This document shows positions 36,632-48,669 of a DNA stretch of 64,000 nucleotides, one piece after another (positions within the stretch are counted from its first letter, which is position 1; every line of letters begins with the position of its first letter). The notes beneath the pieces are model-generated. The model made no database searches. It was not told the DNA's origin and saw only the letters and a program-made list of their open reading frames with translations. Both the position numbers and the translations under genes were made by a program. This DNA is from Dioscorea cayenensis subsp. rotundata (Eukaryota > Streptophyta > Magnoliopsida > Dioscoreales > Dioscoreaceae): NCBI RefSeq assembly GCF_009730915.1, contig NC_052489.1, forward strand, positions 24,855,916 to 24,919,915, written 5' to 3'.

Positions 36632-38329
36632 GGGTAATTTTTTTTGTGGGGTACCTTATTATGCCCATGCTTCATTTTGAGCACATTTTTTCAATTCGTA
36701 TCAAAATGAGCACTTTAATTTAATTTGCTTTCTTAGAGAGGGCATTGGGGCTATTCCGGTGATTGAGAGCTAATGTGTCAACCGGAGATCTGACGTGGAA
36801 ATTTAATTCCCACCTGCTTTACCCCCGTGGAAAGGCCACATGGACAACTTATCCACTTCACCTAATGCTGAGTCACATGGACAGCTTACCCTTTTCTTCT
36901 CCCTTCTACTTCATCTCCTTCTTCATGTTCGTTCACAGAGAGAGCAGAGTTTGCCCTAACTATCTCCCGTCGTCCACCTTCTTCTCCTCCTTGTTTGCCG
37001 AAATAGAGCAGAGTTCCCTGAGAGAGTAGGTGGTGAGAAATCAGGGAAGCAAACAACCTCTAGAGCGCATGCCAAGATACCAAATTGACCGACCATCTTC
37101 AGAAGATTTGATCGGGAAGGCATGGAAGTTGACTGGGTGATAAGGCCACCCAATGCAAAAGCACCAATTTATCGTAAGACATTGCATTATTTTGTTCTAA
37201 TTTTGCATCTACACTATTTTTAGGTTTTCCCAGTTGAGAAGTTTATATTTTAGGTTTTTCCAGTTGAATAGTTTATAGTTTATTAGGTTTTTTATGTGTT
37301 GAAGTAAAATGATTATATCTTTTTGGTTTGTGATATAATAACAAAATCTCTTCAGATTTGAAACAATTTCATACAATGAATTGAACACATATTTGGTTTT
37401 TTTTTAGCACCTGCTAGTGACCATTTTACTATTAAATTGTATTATACAAATGGTGAAGTATATTTTGGTGATTATTGTTGCCACGATAAGATTTCCAAAT
37501 TAGAGATTTTAAATATGGCACAGGAGATGAATGTGGAAGTAGATGGGACTACATTTTGGTGGTTGGATAGTAGAAGTTTGATTGCGGGGCTGAGAGAGAT
37601 AATCAATGATGGAGATGCTTTGAACTTGGCTCTAAATCTTAGCCACAAGAGGGTAGTAAATGTATTTACTAAGGTTTCTAAGACAGTTACAAGAGACAAT
37701 GATGTTGGTGAGCAAGGTGATGGAAATATTGATGAGGCAAGTCATGGACAACATAAAGGAGGGGATGATGATGGGAGTGAGTTGGAAGATTCTGAATATA
37801 GTTTCAAAAATGATGAAATGGTCAATGATGAGGGTAATGACAGTGCAGAAGGTCATAGGCAGTTTGCAGATGAAGACTATGAAACTAGACAATGTAGTCA
37901 AGATCAAAATAATATAATGAATGAAACTGATTCTGCAGGTGTGGAGAAGTAACAAATTTGGCCAGATTCATGGTTACGGCAAACAAGCTTTGCTTGCAGA
38001 CCAAGGGGAGCTCTGTTCTCTCTGTGAACGAACGTGAAGAATGAGACAAAGTAGAAGGGAGAAGAAAGGGTTAAGCTGTCCACGTGGCTCGGTATTGGGT
38101 GACGTGGATAAGTTGTTCACGTGGCCTTTCCACGAGGGCAAGCCAGGTGGGAATTAAATTTCTACGTCAGATCTCTGGTTGACACATCATCTCTCAATCA
38201 CCGGAATGGCCCTAGTGCCCTCTCTGTGAAAGCAAATTAAATTAAAGTGCTCATTTTGATACGAATTGAAACAAGGCGCCCAAAATGAAGCACGGGCATA
38301 ATAAGGTACCCCACAAAAAATAATTACCC
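36632..38329 (+). mobile_element. Mutator-like element (MULE) with ~320-bp terminal inverted repeats
   Basis: Left 36632-36952 and right 38010-38329 are long inverted copies: both begin GGGTAATT, then TTTGTGGGGTACCTTATTATGCCC, and end near GTTCGTTCACAGAGAG. Divergence is roughly one in ten by eye. Long inverted ends plus the MuDR-type N-terminal frame inside identify a MULE. It is 1.7 kb and lacks the DDE transposase, so it is an internally deleted, non-autonomous copy. I see no clear 9-bp target duplication. Confidence 0.85.
37122..37952 (+). CDS. MULE-encoded PB1-like N-terminal fragment of a MuDR-type protein
   Basis: Two exons (37122-37173 and 37408-37952; ATC|GTAAGA donor, TTTAG acceptor) join in phase to 198 residues. 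Residues 20-100 read like the PB1-like domain at the N terminus of plant MuDR transposases (YYTNGEVYFGDY, KISKLEILNMAQEM, LREIINDGDALNL). The rest is an acidic Asp/Glu/Asn-rich tail. The SWIM zinc finger and MULE DDE domain are absent: the frame stops 57 bp before the right inverted repeat. It may be expressed, but no catalytic role is possible. Confidence 0.6.
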
Positions 38330-38339
38330 GTAAAGCAAC

Positions 38340-39078
38340 CTCTTAACATCACCATGTTTCCCACTTTTGCAGCACTAATCACCATGGATGCCTTCCCTCT
38401 ACGTCGATCACCTCACCTTTCTCAACAGCGCCTCCCCCGAGATCGACGCCATTCTCTGCGCATCTAACCCAAACGACAAGGTCGGCTTCGATTATCTCCT
38501 CGGTGGCTTCTTCTCCATCTCTTACTCCGGCATCCCCCTTACTTCCTCTCCGTGGCCGGAGTTCAAGCAGGTTCCCGGCAACATAACGGTGTTAGAGACT
38601 ACGTTAGCTGGGGACGGCTTCTGGCCAACGGATCCGATCTAGAAAGCTTTGGAGGAAGAGCTCCGGCGAGGAGAGGTATTGTTAGGGATGAAGATGACGG
38701 CGCTGGTGAAATTCTTCTCCACTGCGTTGTTAGGGATGAAGATAACGGTACCGGATATATTTCCATTTTTTCCCAGATGGTACTATATTGTGCCCCAATT
38801 TATTTATTTATTTATTTATTATTATTATTTAAAAAATTATTAATCTTTAAATTGAATCATTAAGATAGGATAAATCAAATAATTAGTTTAAATAAAATAA
38901 ATATAATGATAATGTCGTATAAAATATATTATTTAAATTAAAAATATATATATATTTAATCATCAATAAAAATAATTAATATTTTTAATAAACATATTAT
39001 TAAATTTATTAATTAGTTTAAATTAATTTTAATAAATAGTATTAGATAAATATGGGTAATAATAGATAATGAGGGTAC
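38340..39078 (+). other. GC-rich coding-like fragment then AT-rich spacer
   Basis: From 38388 to 38642 a frame of 84 codons (starts MPSLYVDHLTFLNS) uses mostly C or G at third positions, unlike its AT-rich surroundings. A second frame continues the coding look (VSWGRLLANGSDLESF, about 38590-38720), which suggests a frameshift within a captured or decayed exon. A GTTAGGGATGAAGAT phrase is repeated nearby. I do not recognise the family. The remainder to 39078 is AT-rich and empty. Confidence 0.4.
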
Positions 39079-39564
39079 TAGATCCACATGCGCCACGCCT
39101 GCTCCTAGGGGACGTGGATGTTGGGGATGCCGTTCAACTTACTCCGGGGTTCATCCGGGGTGAAGTAACGGTTAGGGCTGAAGCTCAAAGAGTTAGAGAG
39201 AAGGATGCATAAGCATAAACATTAAGAAGAGAGAGAGGTATATGAACAAATAAGGACTTCTTTATTGCATTTAAAGACTTGGATGGTGGATACAAGGGAA
39301 GGGATGAGATCTCTAAGTATGAGTCTCTTTGGTTCTAAGGATGAGATGATGTGTTCTTCCCTTACAACCCAAGGGGGCCTTATATAGGCTCCAAATCCTA
39401 ACTATAGCTTACAAGACACATACCTAATTGTCATGTAGCTAACATGACACTTACCAAACTTAACTATAGCTTATAAGACACATACCTAATTGTCATGTAG
39501 TAAACATGACACTTACCAAACCCATTAATTACAAGCATGCTCTTCAACAGTAAAACTACTGTTG
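39079..39564 (-). repeat. Regulatory repeat A (inverted copy of repeat B)
   Basis: 486 bp, the reverse complement of 48670-49155 with few differences. Read on minus it contains two tandem TTTGGTAAGTGTCATG units, a TATATAAGG box, an AATAAAG signal and the end GGATCTA. This layout is that of a retro-element promoter/terminator region (LTR or pararetrovirus intergenic region). On minus it lies downstream of the virus-like frames, in the same orientation as them. Confidence 0.85.
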
Positions 39565-39973
39565 ACTGTGTTCATGAATAATTATGCCTTTTCCTTTATT
39601 TTGTTCTTTCTTATTTTTTAGTTGTTCTTTCAAATTTTCTATTTCTTCTTCAAGAGTTTTAATTCTTTTTAATAATTGCTCAATTATTTCTTTATCTTGT
39701 TTAATTTTATTATTTGGTTTTTCTATTTTTTGCTCTTCAAAAATAAAAACCATATAAATCTGATACACATTTCCTACATAATGATAGTTCACATTTTAAA
39801 CATGTTACTCTATGTTTTGTTATGTGGAATTTATAACATTTATCACATTTGGTTTTATAATTTATCTTAAATGGTTCAAATTTATGTTCACATTTTTCAA
39901 AATTTTCAATTTGATTGTATTGTTCTAATAGATATTTTGGATTTATATCTAGATTGTAAGTTTGTTTATTCAT
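39556..39973 (-). pseudogene. Cys-rich frame and coiled-coil frame of the virus-like integrant
   Basis: Two overlapping minus-strand frames. 39737-39973 (78 codons) has a cluster of cysteines with CDKC, CLKC and CRKC pairs that could bind zinc. 39556-39792 (79 codons) is Lys/Glu-rich with heptad-like leucines (LLKRIKTLEEEIENL), a likely coiled coil. Together they could once have been one protein broken by a frameshift. The function is not recognised. Confidence 0.4.
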
Positions 39974-40304
39974 TTTATTTTAATCATAACAAATATTTAT
40001 AGAATCATATTCATTTCTTAATCTTGATCTATAATTCCATAGTCTATTTTGCTCTTTTAAATATTCATCTTGATGAAATTCTTTATATTTTATTTTTGTT
40101 GGTTTCCATATAGATTTTCTATTTTCATCTTTGTCTTTTGATTTAAATTTTACCTCTATTAATGATTCTACTTGATGATTAATTTGATCTCTTAGAGTTA
40201 TATATCTTTTAACTCCTTTTAACTACATACATTGTTTTGCTTTTAATTCTTCTTTTAAGCTTCTATTTTCTTTTATTGTATATTTAATTGAATTATTTAT
40301 TAAA

Positions 40305-40721
40305 TCATCTATTAAGTTTATATCTGTTGAATCTATTAGTCCTTTCATAACAGCTTTCAACAGATCTAAATTGTTCTTCAAGGGATTTTTTCCATTTTTT
40401 TAATCTTATTTTTCTTTGTTGATGTTCTAATGGGTATAATTCTTTTCTTGGTATATATTTTGTATTCCATATCCAATTTCCTTGATTATCATATTTTACT
40501 GTTGCTGTTTCTATTAATATTTCTGAGCTTATTTTATAAAATTCTTTCATAGTTACATAATCTTTTACACACATCAACCAGATTGCTCTTCTATATTTTA
40601 TTTGATCTATTACAGATACACTTATACTTCCTAAATATTTTCTTAATGGTTTTAATTGTTCTTCTACTAATTCTGGATCTGTTACATACATTAACTCCAT
40701 TTTATTTTTGAAGTTCTTCAA
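40305..40721 (-). pseudogene. Unrecognised 138-aa frame of the virus-like integrant
   Basis: Open frame rich in Lys, Ile and Tyr, overlapping the end of the movement-protein remnant by a few bases. It contains YRRAIWLMCVKDYVT and a basic C terminus. I do not recognise it. Position directly behind the movement-protein region suggests it belongs to the same viral transcript. Confidence 0.35.
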
Positions 40722-41495
40722 TTTTTATTCCTTTGTTTACCATCCTTACACTTGTACTTCCATCAATATTTTCATAGAATTCTGCATTACTTGGTCTATT
40801 TGATGTTGTTGGGATGTCAATGAGTTGGATGTTCCATTCACTTCCTTCTAATATTTCTGATTTATAAAATTTTCCTTCTATTCCTTTTAGTCCTTGATTT
40901 TCTAAAAATAATTTTGCTTTTTTAGGTGTTAAAATATAGTTTATTCTACAACTGTTTGTCAGTTGTCCTGTAAATGTTTTTGTTATTATTAAGTTTGCTG
41001 CATTTGAAATCATGGCATATTCTTTTGAATTTATTATTATTTTTATGTATTTATAAAATATTTCTAACGGGATTATAAAGTCTGGGGTCATATATATAAT
41101 TTCTGGATGATCTATATTCATATCTACTTCCATGGATTCTATAGTTGCTTTTGTCATATTTTTAATTGTCTTACATCTACTAAGCTTACTAAAATTCTTG
41201 TTCCTAATCCTTTTCTATGTAATCTTATTACTCCTAACATTAAGAGACCTAAATGAATTAATGTGTAACCTGATAATATAAGTTTGTTATATGATTCTTC
41301 TGTTATTAAATCCATTATAATTTGTTTGTCATCATTTGTACAACATACTTCTATTTCATCATAATGTTCATATATTTTTGTTTTTGTTTCAAATATCCCA
41401 AATTTATATAATTCTTCTCCAGGAATTAATTTTATATTTTTATCTCTTGCTTTATTTTGTTGTTCTTCAATTGGATATGTTACTTCTTTTCTTTT
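40702..41495 (-). pseudogene. Viral movement-protein-like (30K family) remnant
   Basis: The region reads as a movement protein of pararetrovirus type in two frames. The upstream part (41154-41495) holds the phrase SGYTLIHLGLLMLG followed by a basic HRKGLGTR stretch. The downstream part (40702-41157) holds MNIDHPEIIYMTPDF and LIITKTFTGQL. In plant viruses such proteins open plasmodesmata for cell-to-cell spread. The frame is broken by a shift at about 41155, a stop at 41496-41498, and by the CACTA insertion further upstream, so no intact protein can be made. Confidence 0.6.
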
Positions 41496-44267
41496 TTAAT
41501 GTTTATTAATAAGATTAGTATATTTGAAATGATTAAAAATCACTACAACAAAATTGATGATTAGTGACAAATTTGGTTATGACATATTAGTTTTTTGTCA
41601 CAAATAAATGACATTAAGTGACAAAAATATGGTTTCGTAGCGCATTTCATTAGTTCGAGTATTTTAAGTGACAATATTTTAAATCGTCATATGATGATGT
41701 CACCAAATATTTGATGTTGTATCTTCTGACTAAATGGAGATGGAGGAAATTTTTTTTAGTGACGACTTCAACATTGGGTGACAATTATATTAAGTCATTA
41801 ATGCAATATTTTTTTGTGACGAATTCTAAAATGTCTTGCTTGTAAAAAAGATTAATATAATGTCACCAATATTAATATTTACTATCGGTGATAATTTAAA
41901 TTTGGTCATGTATCTTAATTATTTTTTATGACATACAAATTCGTCACCTAAATATAAGTAATATTGACATTATATTATTCGTCACCTAAATGTAAGTAAT
42001 ATTGGCATTATATTATTTTCCCGATACATATGTCATTAAAGGATGATATTAGCAAATGTCACCATTTATTAATTAGTTTAATGACATTAACCATACGTTA
42101 CTAATAAATTTTTTTAGTAAAAATTCTTAAATATTATTGTAACATTTCATAAAAGCTCATGAGTTACTGAGAATCACCAAAAGGCAGAGATATTTCGCTC
42201 ATTTGCTAGATTATTTAAAAAAACTACACATAATGTCAAAACATGAGATCATCAAAGATAGCATTCATTTGGATGAAGGCACTAATGATGTAGATTGACA
42301 TGTTTGGCACTATGAGTACAAACACTTTGAGAGTCGATAGCTTTGTTTTTCATGGAATATTTTTTTCCATGAAAAATTTTTTTTGTGAAAATGAAAAATA
42401 GTCATTTGATTGGTATTATTTTCAGTTTATTACTCTTATTTTTCCACGTAAAAATGTAACATTTTCCATGGAAAAAAACCCTCATTTGTTGTTTCGATTG
42501 CATCAATTTTTCCTAGAAAAGTCACATTTTTCCATGGAAAATTTTCTCCATAGAAATTGTATTTTTGGCTACATAAAATGCTATTTAATCCCAATTAATT
42601 ATTTTTTAAGATTTTGTAATAGATATTTTTTATGTACACAAGAATTCAATCTCAAAATTGTTTCAAATTTTTACCACGTGTATCACCCTGTAGTATATAT
42701 ATTAATTTGAGCTGAGATTTTCATACTCACAAAAAGACTTATTTTTTTATTATTTTTTTATTTTTTTGTTCGCATAAGAGTAAAAGAGGAAAAAGAAAGG
42801 ATAAGTCATAACCTTGAAATCAGGGAGTAAAACAAATTTTAAAAAAAGTGATAATATTCGGATATTGAAAATTTATTTGAAAATTTAAGAAAAAGAAAAC
42901 AAAAGGATAATTTAAAAAATATATTCTAAGAAAAATATATAATCTCTAAATATTTTTTTAATTCGGATAAATAAAAAATATATATCCGTATGCAAAGATA
43001 GTTAGGATTAAAAAAAAAAATCGGAATTTTATTTTTTTAAATAAATCCGGGATTTTAAAAAAAAATCAGATTTATTATAATAAAAAATAGTAAATAAATA
43101 AATATATACTAAAAAGTGAGGATAAAAAAATAATAAATAATAATAATAATGATCCTAATAATAATTCGGATTCCCAAAAAATAAAAAAAATAAAATAATA
43201 CATATAAATCCGGATATTCAAGAAATGGAAAAAAATAAAAAAAAATTCAAATTAAAAAAATAATACGAATGAAGAGATAATGATAAAAAAATATGTTTTT
43301 TAAAAAAACCTTATTGATTCCATATTCACACATCATTTCATAATTTCAAATAAACAAAAAAATTAAGCTAAATTAATTAATTAATTAATTAATTAATTAA
43401 AAAAATATGAATATAAACCCAAACCAATATTTTTTGTTATCATAAACATTATTTTTTATTTTAAAAAATTGTTAAAATTATTACAATAATTTGATAAATA
43501 ATTAAAATAAATTTAAGTTTATTTAGACTATACCTAAATATAAACAGCTTCAAAATTGGGATAATCATTTACTTTAGATAATTTAATAAATAATTGATAT
43601 AATTTGTGCATAATCATTTACTTTAATTTGTTTAAATTGAATTATAGATAATGACTACATATAATTATATTATATTATATTATATTATATAAATCGATTC
43701 TATCCTTTTATTTAACCATAATTTATGGTAGACATGATTTTAATTATAAAAATTAATACGTTCAAATTTACTAATGATTTAGAGATTATTATATAGTTTT
43801 AAATTTTAATTTATCTAATTGCTTTTTGGCTATCATATTACTCAAATATTTCTATAAAAACAAATCTAAAAAAAAACTCTATTATTCATACTAGTTATTT
43901 AAGAGTATTGGGTGTATACACATCGGAAGATTTTGCACTTGTTGAATTTCTAAGGTAATTATAATTTATTGCATATATTTTTATATATTCATGTAATTCA
44001 TTTTTTATATTTATTTAATAGTTGATTTAATATCAAGTAATAAAAATTGTTTATGTTAATTTGATATGTACCAAAATTATTTTCGACATATGTCTAAATA
44101 ATGCAAGATTTCATATATTTTATTGACATAGGCACAAGTAGGGTAGGCTTCCAGTGGGGGTTAGGGTTCCGGTGGGGGAAGAGGGTGCCGACGGGTTAAT
44201 TGTTATAGAAATATTTGTCATTTTCTTTGATTTTTGCATTAAAATTTTAGTTTGGTGTTTTTAGGCA

Positions 44268-44530
44268 GATATTTGTAAATTTTTCTTTAGTTTTTATTTT
44301 TCTCTTAAAAATAATTCTAGCTTGCCTTTGTTCTATATCCTTATTAATGAGGCAGCTATTTGTAAATTTTTTCTTTATTTTTTATTTTTCTCTTAAAAAT
44401 AATTCTAGCTTGCCTTTGTTCTATAGCCTTATTAATGAGGCATATATTTGTAAATTTTTTCTTTACTTTTTATTTTTCTCTTAAAAATAATTCTAGCTTG
44501 CATTTGTTCTATAGCCTTATTAATGATCTT
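44268..44530 (+). repeat. Three tandem copies of an 87-88-bp unit
   Basis: ATTTGTAAAT recurs at 44271, 44358 and 44446, with TTCTAGCTTGC and CTTATTAATGA in each unit. Copies are highly similar. The array lies within the CACTA element. Confidence 0.88.
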
Positions 44531-44980
44531 AAAATTTTTGCATTATGTATCTATATTAAGCTTTTTTTTTTCTTTTTTGAATGACCAATCCCACAACTTT
44601 AAACTTTGTTTTCTTCCCTTCCTCTTTGATATGTTTATATACCTTTACGCAAAGCAAAAAAACACTTGATTATTTTTAAGGAATTTTATAATAGCAACAT
44701 ATTCATTTTAGCTTTACTGGGCATCTAACATGTTTTTGACAAAGCAAAAACATACTGTACATCCCTTTGTTATATGCACCATTTTTGTTGACCATTATAA
44801 TGAAAAACAAATAATCACTATTCTAATACTCATGTAAGTTTGTTGATTTGTACTCGTATTCGAGGTTATTAAGGTTATTATTGATTTTAATTGATTATTT
44901 TTTTAATTAGATAGAATAGGTACAAATGTATATCATGACTATATTTGTTTTTCATTCATTCAAAAAAATAAAAAAAGAAG

Positions 44981-45809
44981 GTGTGAAATCAACCAAAGGG
45001 CTAGACAAGCAGTAAAGTTTACTCATAATCAAGGATCGAGGGCATTTGTTGCAAGCCGCTATGCTTTGGTAAATTATTATTGTTTACGTACATTATTTAA
45101 TTGTCAGTTTTTGTTTGAATGATTAATTCTATGTAATAATTAATGTTTATTAATTTTGGAACTATATAGCGTAAGGATGATCAAGAACCAAATAGTATGG
45201 ATTTTTTCAAGTCGACTCACTATTCAGAGAGTAAAGGATGGTCAACATCTGAGGCTCAAATAGCTTATGTAAGATCTTTCACAAAAAGAATTTATTTTTT
45301 TAAAAAAAGATTGCTTGTTAGTTAATATTCTTTTTAATTTTTAGGAAATGATGGAGAATAAATTAGCAATACTTGGTGAAGAAGGATCACAACCAGAAAA
45401 CATTAATGCAATAGTTGATGAAATATTTGGTACTACCTCAAGATACAATAAAGGACTTGGATATGGACCTAAGCCTATTGAAAAGTTTTCAAATGTAAGC
45501 TTTGCTAAGTTAAAAGAAACTCTTACAAAGACACAAAATGAACTCCAACAATATAAGTCAAATTATGAAGTGATTCGAAATCAAATGCAGCTATGACTCA
45601 AGCTTTATTAGCTGCTGGAATCCAAGTGCCCATTCCTCAATTTTCAGGTATATACATAATTAAACTTCCTTGTCTACTTTAAAGTTCAACTTTTTTAATT
45701 TACCCTTGTTATGAATTAGTATATCATTTGTTAAAAATAATTGATTTCAGGTCATAATAAGACAAGCTCCGATTCGACAAAAGTACCATCAACACAGGAT
45801 TTAAATTAA
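44981..45809 (+). pseudogene. CACTA accessory protein gene, plant Ptta/En/Spm transposase type
   Basis: Exons can be traced at 44981-45068, 45170-45268, 45345-45596, about 45597-45647 and 45751-45809, each bounded by plausible GT-AG sites. The sequence shows features of the Ptta/En/Spm family: QGSRAFVASRYA, then KGWSTSEAQ, then YNKGLGYGPKP and a coiled coil. A TGA at 45594-45596 interrupts the chain; the next bases read on in another frame (MTQALLAAGIQ), so one base was gained or lost there. The 5' part is not found. This protein class binds subterminal repeats in En/Spm. Confidence 0.55.
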
Positions 45810-46470
45810 GAGTTCAAATGAAGGCTACTGGAAATTATCTAGTTTGATTTGCATCCTTAAAAGCTCTAAGTTTTTAATGCCACTAGGACATTTGATGATA
45901 TTTTAGTTTGTTAGTCTATGTTACTTATTGATTTTATTATTTTGAATAAAAATATTTATTTTATTTACTTATGGTACATTTGACAAATTACTTATAATAA
46001 TACAATACCTCTAATATGTATTTGTATCATAGTATTATTTAATATTGACATTTTTATAAATAATAATAATTTTTTTAATAAATGACATTATAAAATATTA
46101 ATTTGTGACATATCCAAAACTACATGTGTCACAAAAACATAATAGTTTGTGAGATTAAAAAATTATCAAGAATAAGATGATATTCAATTAATTGTGACAT
46201 CGCAAAAAAATTAATATGTGACATAATAAAAGTATCATGAATGATATTATAGTCAATTTTTTATGACATTATATAACATTAATTTGTGATGGGTTTTTAA
46301 TAACTATACATGTCATAAAATATTTATTTTTCTTATGACATTTATATTTTTTTGTCACGCTTGATCAAATAAAAAAATTGTATTTAATGACAACAATATT
46401 TTTTTATTAGCGACAAAGCTGTAAGCATCACTAAAAATAACCTCCAATTACTAACTATCATACTTTTTTT

Positions 46471-46975
46471 ATGACGCTTTTTGTTGTACTAATATGTGAC
46501 AAACATTTGTATCATTTATTATGTGATCATTAGAAAAAAATGTCACAAAAATTTCAAAAATTTTACTTCATATTTAGTGACAATGTATAACATTTTATGA
46601 CGCTTTTTGTAGTACAATATGCGACAAAACAATTTCGATCACGTATTATGTGATCAATGGAATAATGTCACAAAAATTTAAAAAAATTTAACTTCATATT
46701 TAGTGACAATTTATAGCATTTTATGACGCTTTTTGTTGTACAAAACGTGACAAACATTTTCAGTTACTTTATTATGTGAAAATTGGAATAACGTCACAAA
46801 ATTTAAAAAAATATAAATTCATATTTAGTGACAATTTATAGCATTTTATGACGCTTTTTGTAGTACAATCACAGGGACAAAAATTTCCGTCACGTATCAT
46901 GTGATGATAAGAAGAATGTCACAAAAATTCCAAATTTTTTTACTTCATATTTAGTGACAATTTATAACATTTTTA
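46471..46975 (+). repeat. Subterminal array, four ~126-bp units, CACTA right end
   Basis: ATGACGCTTTTTGT recurs at 46471, 46597, 46723 and 46848, each preceded by ATTTAGTGACAAT-like and followed by TCACAAAAA-like text. A period of 125-126 bp is clear. Such arrays are the usual binding sites for the CACTA accessory protein. Confidence 0.85.
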
Positions 46976-47307
46976 TGACAAATTATCATAATATTTTTGT
47001 GACAATAATAAATGTCACAAATAATTGTCGAATTTCGTGACATGTCACAATTTTGTCATATAAAAGTTATGATTGCGTGACAAACATGCAAATTGTCACA
47101 TTAACCCTTTAGCGACGGAGATTAGGCGACGACACGTGGTGATGGCAAAAAAACGTCACAAAATAGTTTTAGTGACAAAAATATGTTATTTATTGACATT
47201 ATTATGAATGTCTTTAATTGACAAATTTGTTGTAGTGAATTGAAAATCTTCTAATATTATCTATATTTTTTACTATAGTTTTTTCTTCTACATTTTCTTG
47301 GTTTTCT

Positions 47308-47568
47308 CTAGACATATTTTGTTTTTATTTTATCAAATTTTTGCATTAAGTTTATTTTCCAATTAGTTAATTGTTCTTTTTCTTCTGATCCATTTTCTAT
47401 AATTCTTAGTTTTTCTGTTAAATATTCTTCTACATCATTAAGCCATATATATTTTTGATTTTTGATTTTATCTTTTAAGTTACATTGATTTAATTCCTCT
47501 AAAGGATAATATCTTATTTTGATTAATTCAATTTTATAATATTCTGTTGTTTCAAGTAGATGTTTCAT
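47308..47568 (-). pseudogene. Unrecognised 86-aa frame of the virus-like integrant
   Basis: The start ATG overlaps the TGA end of an upstream frame in an ATGA-like manner, as in several plant pararetroviruses. The product is rich in Lys, Leu and Glu (contains YIWLNDVEEYLTEKL). The next frame, starting at about 47312, runs into the CACTA insertion and appears to be the N-terminal end of the movement-protein remnant. Function unknown. Confidence 0.35.
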
Positions 47569-47667
47569 TTCTTGGGAATTTTAATCGATATTCTGGTGGT
47601 TTTAATAATTCTTCTTTAGTCCAGATTTTAAATGGTGTTATTGGTTTTCTTATTTTTTGATTTGTTC

Positions 47668-47844
47668 CTATTTGAATATTTTTTTAACTTGATTGCATAG
47701 GTTGTCAATTTCAATTTTATGATTTTCTTTTTCCTTTATGCTATTTTTCACATAATCTAAATTGGATAATATAGTTTCTAATTTTAATAATTGTGTTTCC
47801 AGATTGTTTAATTTTTTAATGATTAAATCCATTTTTGCATCCAT
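47668..47844 (-). CDS. 58-aa coiled-coil frame of the virus-like integrant
   Basis: Starts MDAKMDLIIKKLNNLE and is made almost wholly of Leu/Ile/Asn heptads, so a coiled coil is likely. Small coiled-coil proteins near the 5' end of the genome are known in badnavirus-like pararetroviruses, where they attach to virions. That role is only inferred. Confidence 0.35.
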   Translation of the reverse strand: MDAKMDLIIKKLNNLETQLLKLETILSNLDYVKNSIKEKENHKIEIDNLCNQVKKIFK

Positions 47845-48669
47845 TTTTATTTTTATGATTCCGTTAATACTAGACTTTCTATTATGTCTTTTATAAGTTG
47901 TATTGTTACTTTTAATACCATTAATACTTTAGTTATTATTTTTATCTCTTGGTGGATATTCTTTTTATTTTTCATTGTAAGATATTTAGATTTCTTAATA
48001 TTACCATGGTATTTATCAGGATGAATATTATTATTGTAATACATATTACTTGTATTATAATTATTTTCTCTATTATGTCTTTAAGAATTTGGTTCATTGA
48101 TGTCTTAACTTGATTTAATGGTTTATGATTCCTTTCTTTTTGATATTTTTGTTGATATTGTTGATTTGATATTTTGTTGTTGATTTAATTTTTTCTTGTT
48201 GATTGAATATTTTGTGATAGTAAGATAAGCTTTGATTTAATTTGTTTTTATAGTAAACTGAAATAAGATTTGCAGAAAATATAATATACTTCTATTTTGC
48301 AGTAAAATAAAATTTACTTCTACTTTGTAATAACTTGAAATAAGTAAGAGAGAATTCTTATGCAATAACAAGATCCACAACATGTAATATGATAGAAGTT
48401 AAACTTGGTAAATAACTCTATTTGATCCATAATTATTGAAAGTAAAAACTTGTTTTTGATTTTTGTTGGTTTTTTAGTTTTTATGGGTTTTTGAAAATTA
48501 AACTCCTTTTCACCATGGACATTCTCTGTCGGCTTGTTCAACCTTACCGTCTTAAAGTGTACTAACCTTTCCTTGTCTACGGTACTAGGCCACTCTTGTA
48601 GAGTCTCCAGTTTTCAAAGCCTGAGTGTTCCACTTTGCATAATTACTTAGAAGAGTAATTTTTAGCAAA

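Larger units (their letters stand above)
41541..47237 (+). mobile_element. CACTA (En/Spm-type) element, non-autonomous
   Basis: Ends are CACTACAACAAAATTG and, in inverse, CACTACAACAAATTTG, with a 3-bp target duplication AAT (41538-41540 and 47238-47240). Both are hallmarks of CACTA transposons. Many short TGACAA/TTGTCA-type subterminal motifs crowd both ends. The 5.7-kb interior is AT-rich and carries a broken accessory-transposase-like gene but no TNP2-type transposase. It is inserted in the virus-like integrant. Confidence 0.92.

Noticed and set aside
48320..48541. 73-codon minus-strand frame as a viral protein
   Set aside because: Composition is low-complexity at first and then unlike the other viral frames; it could be leader sequence. 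Not enough to call a gene.
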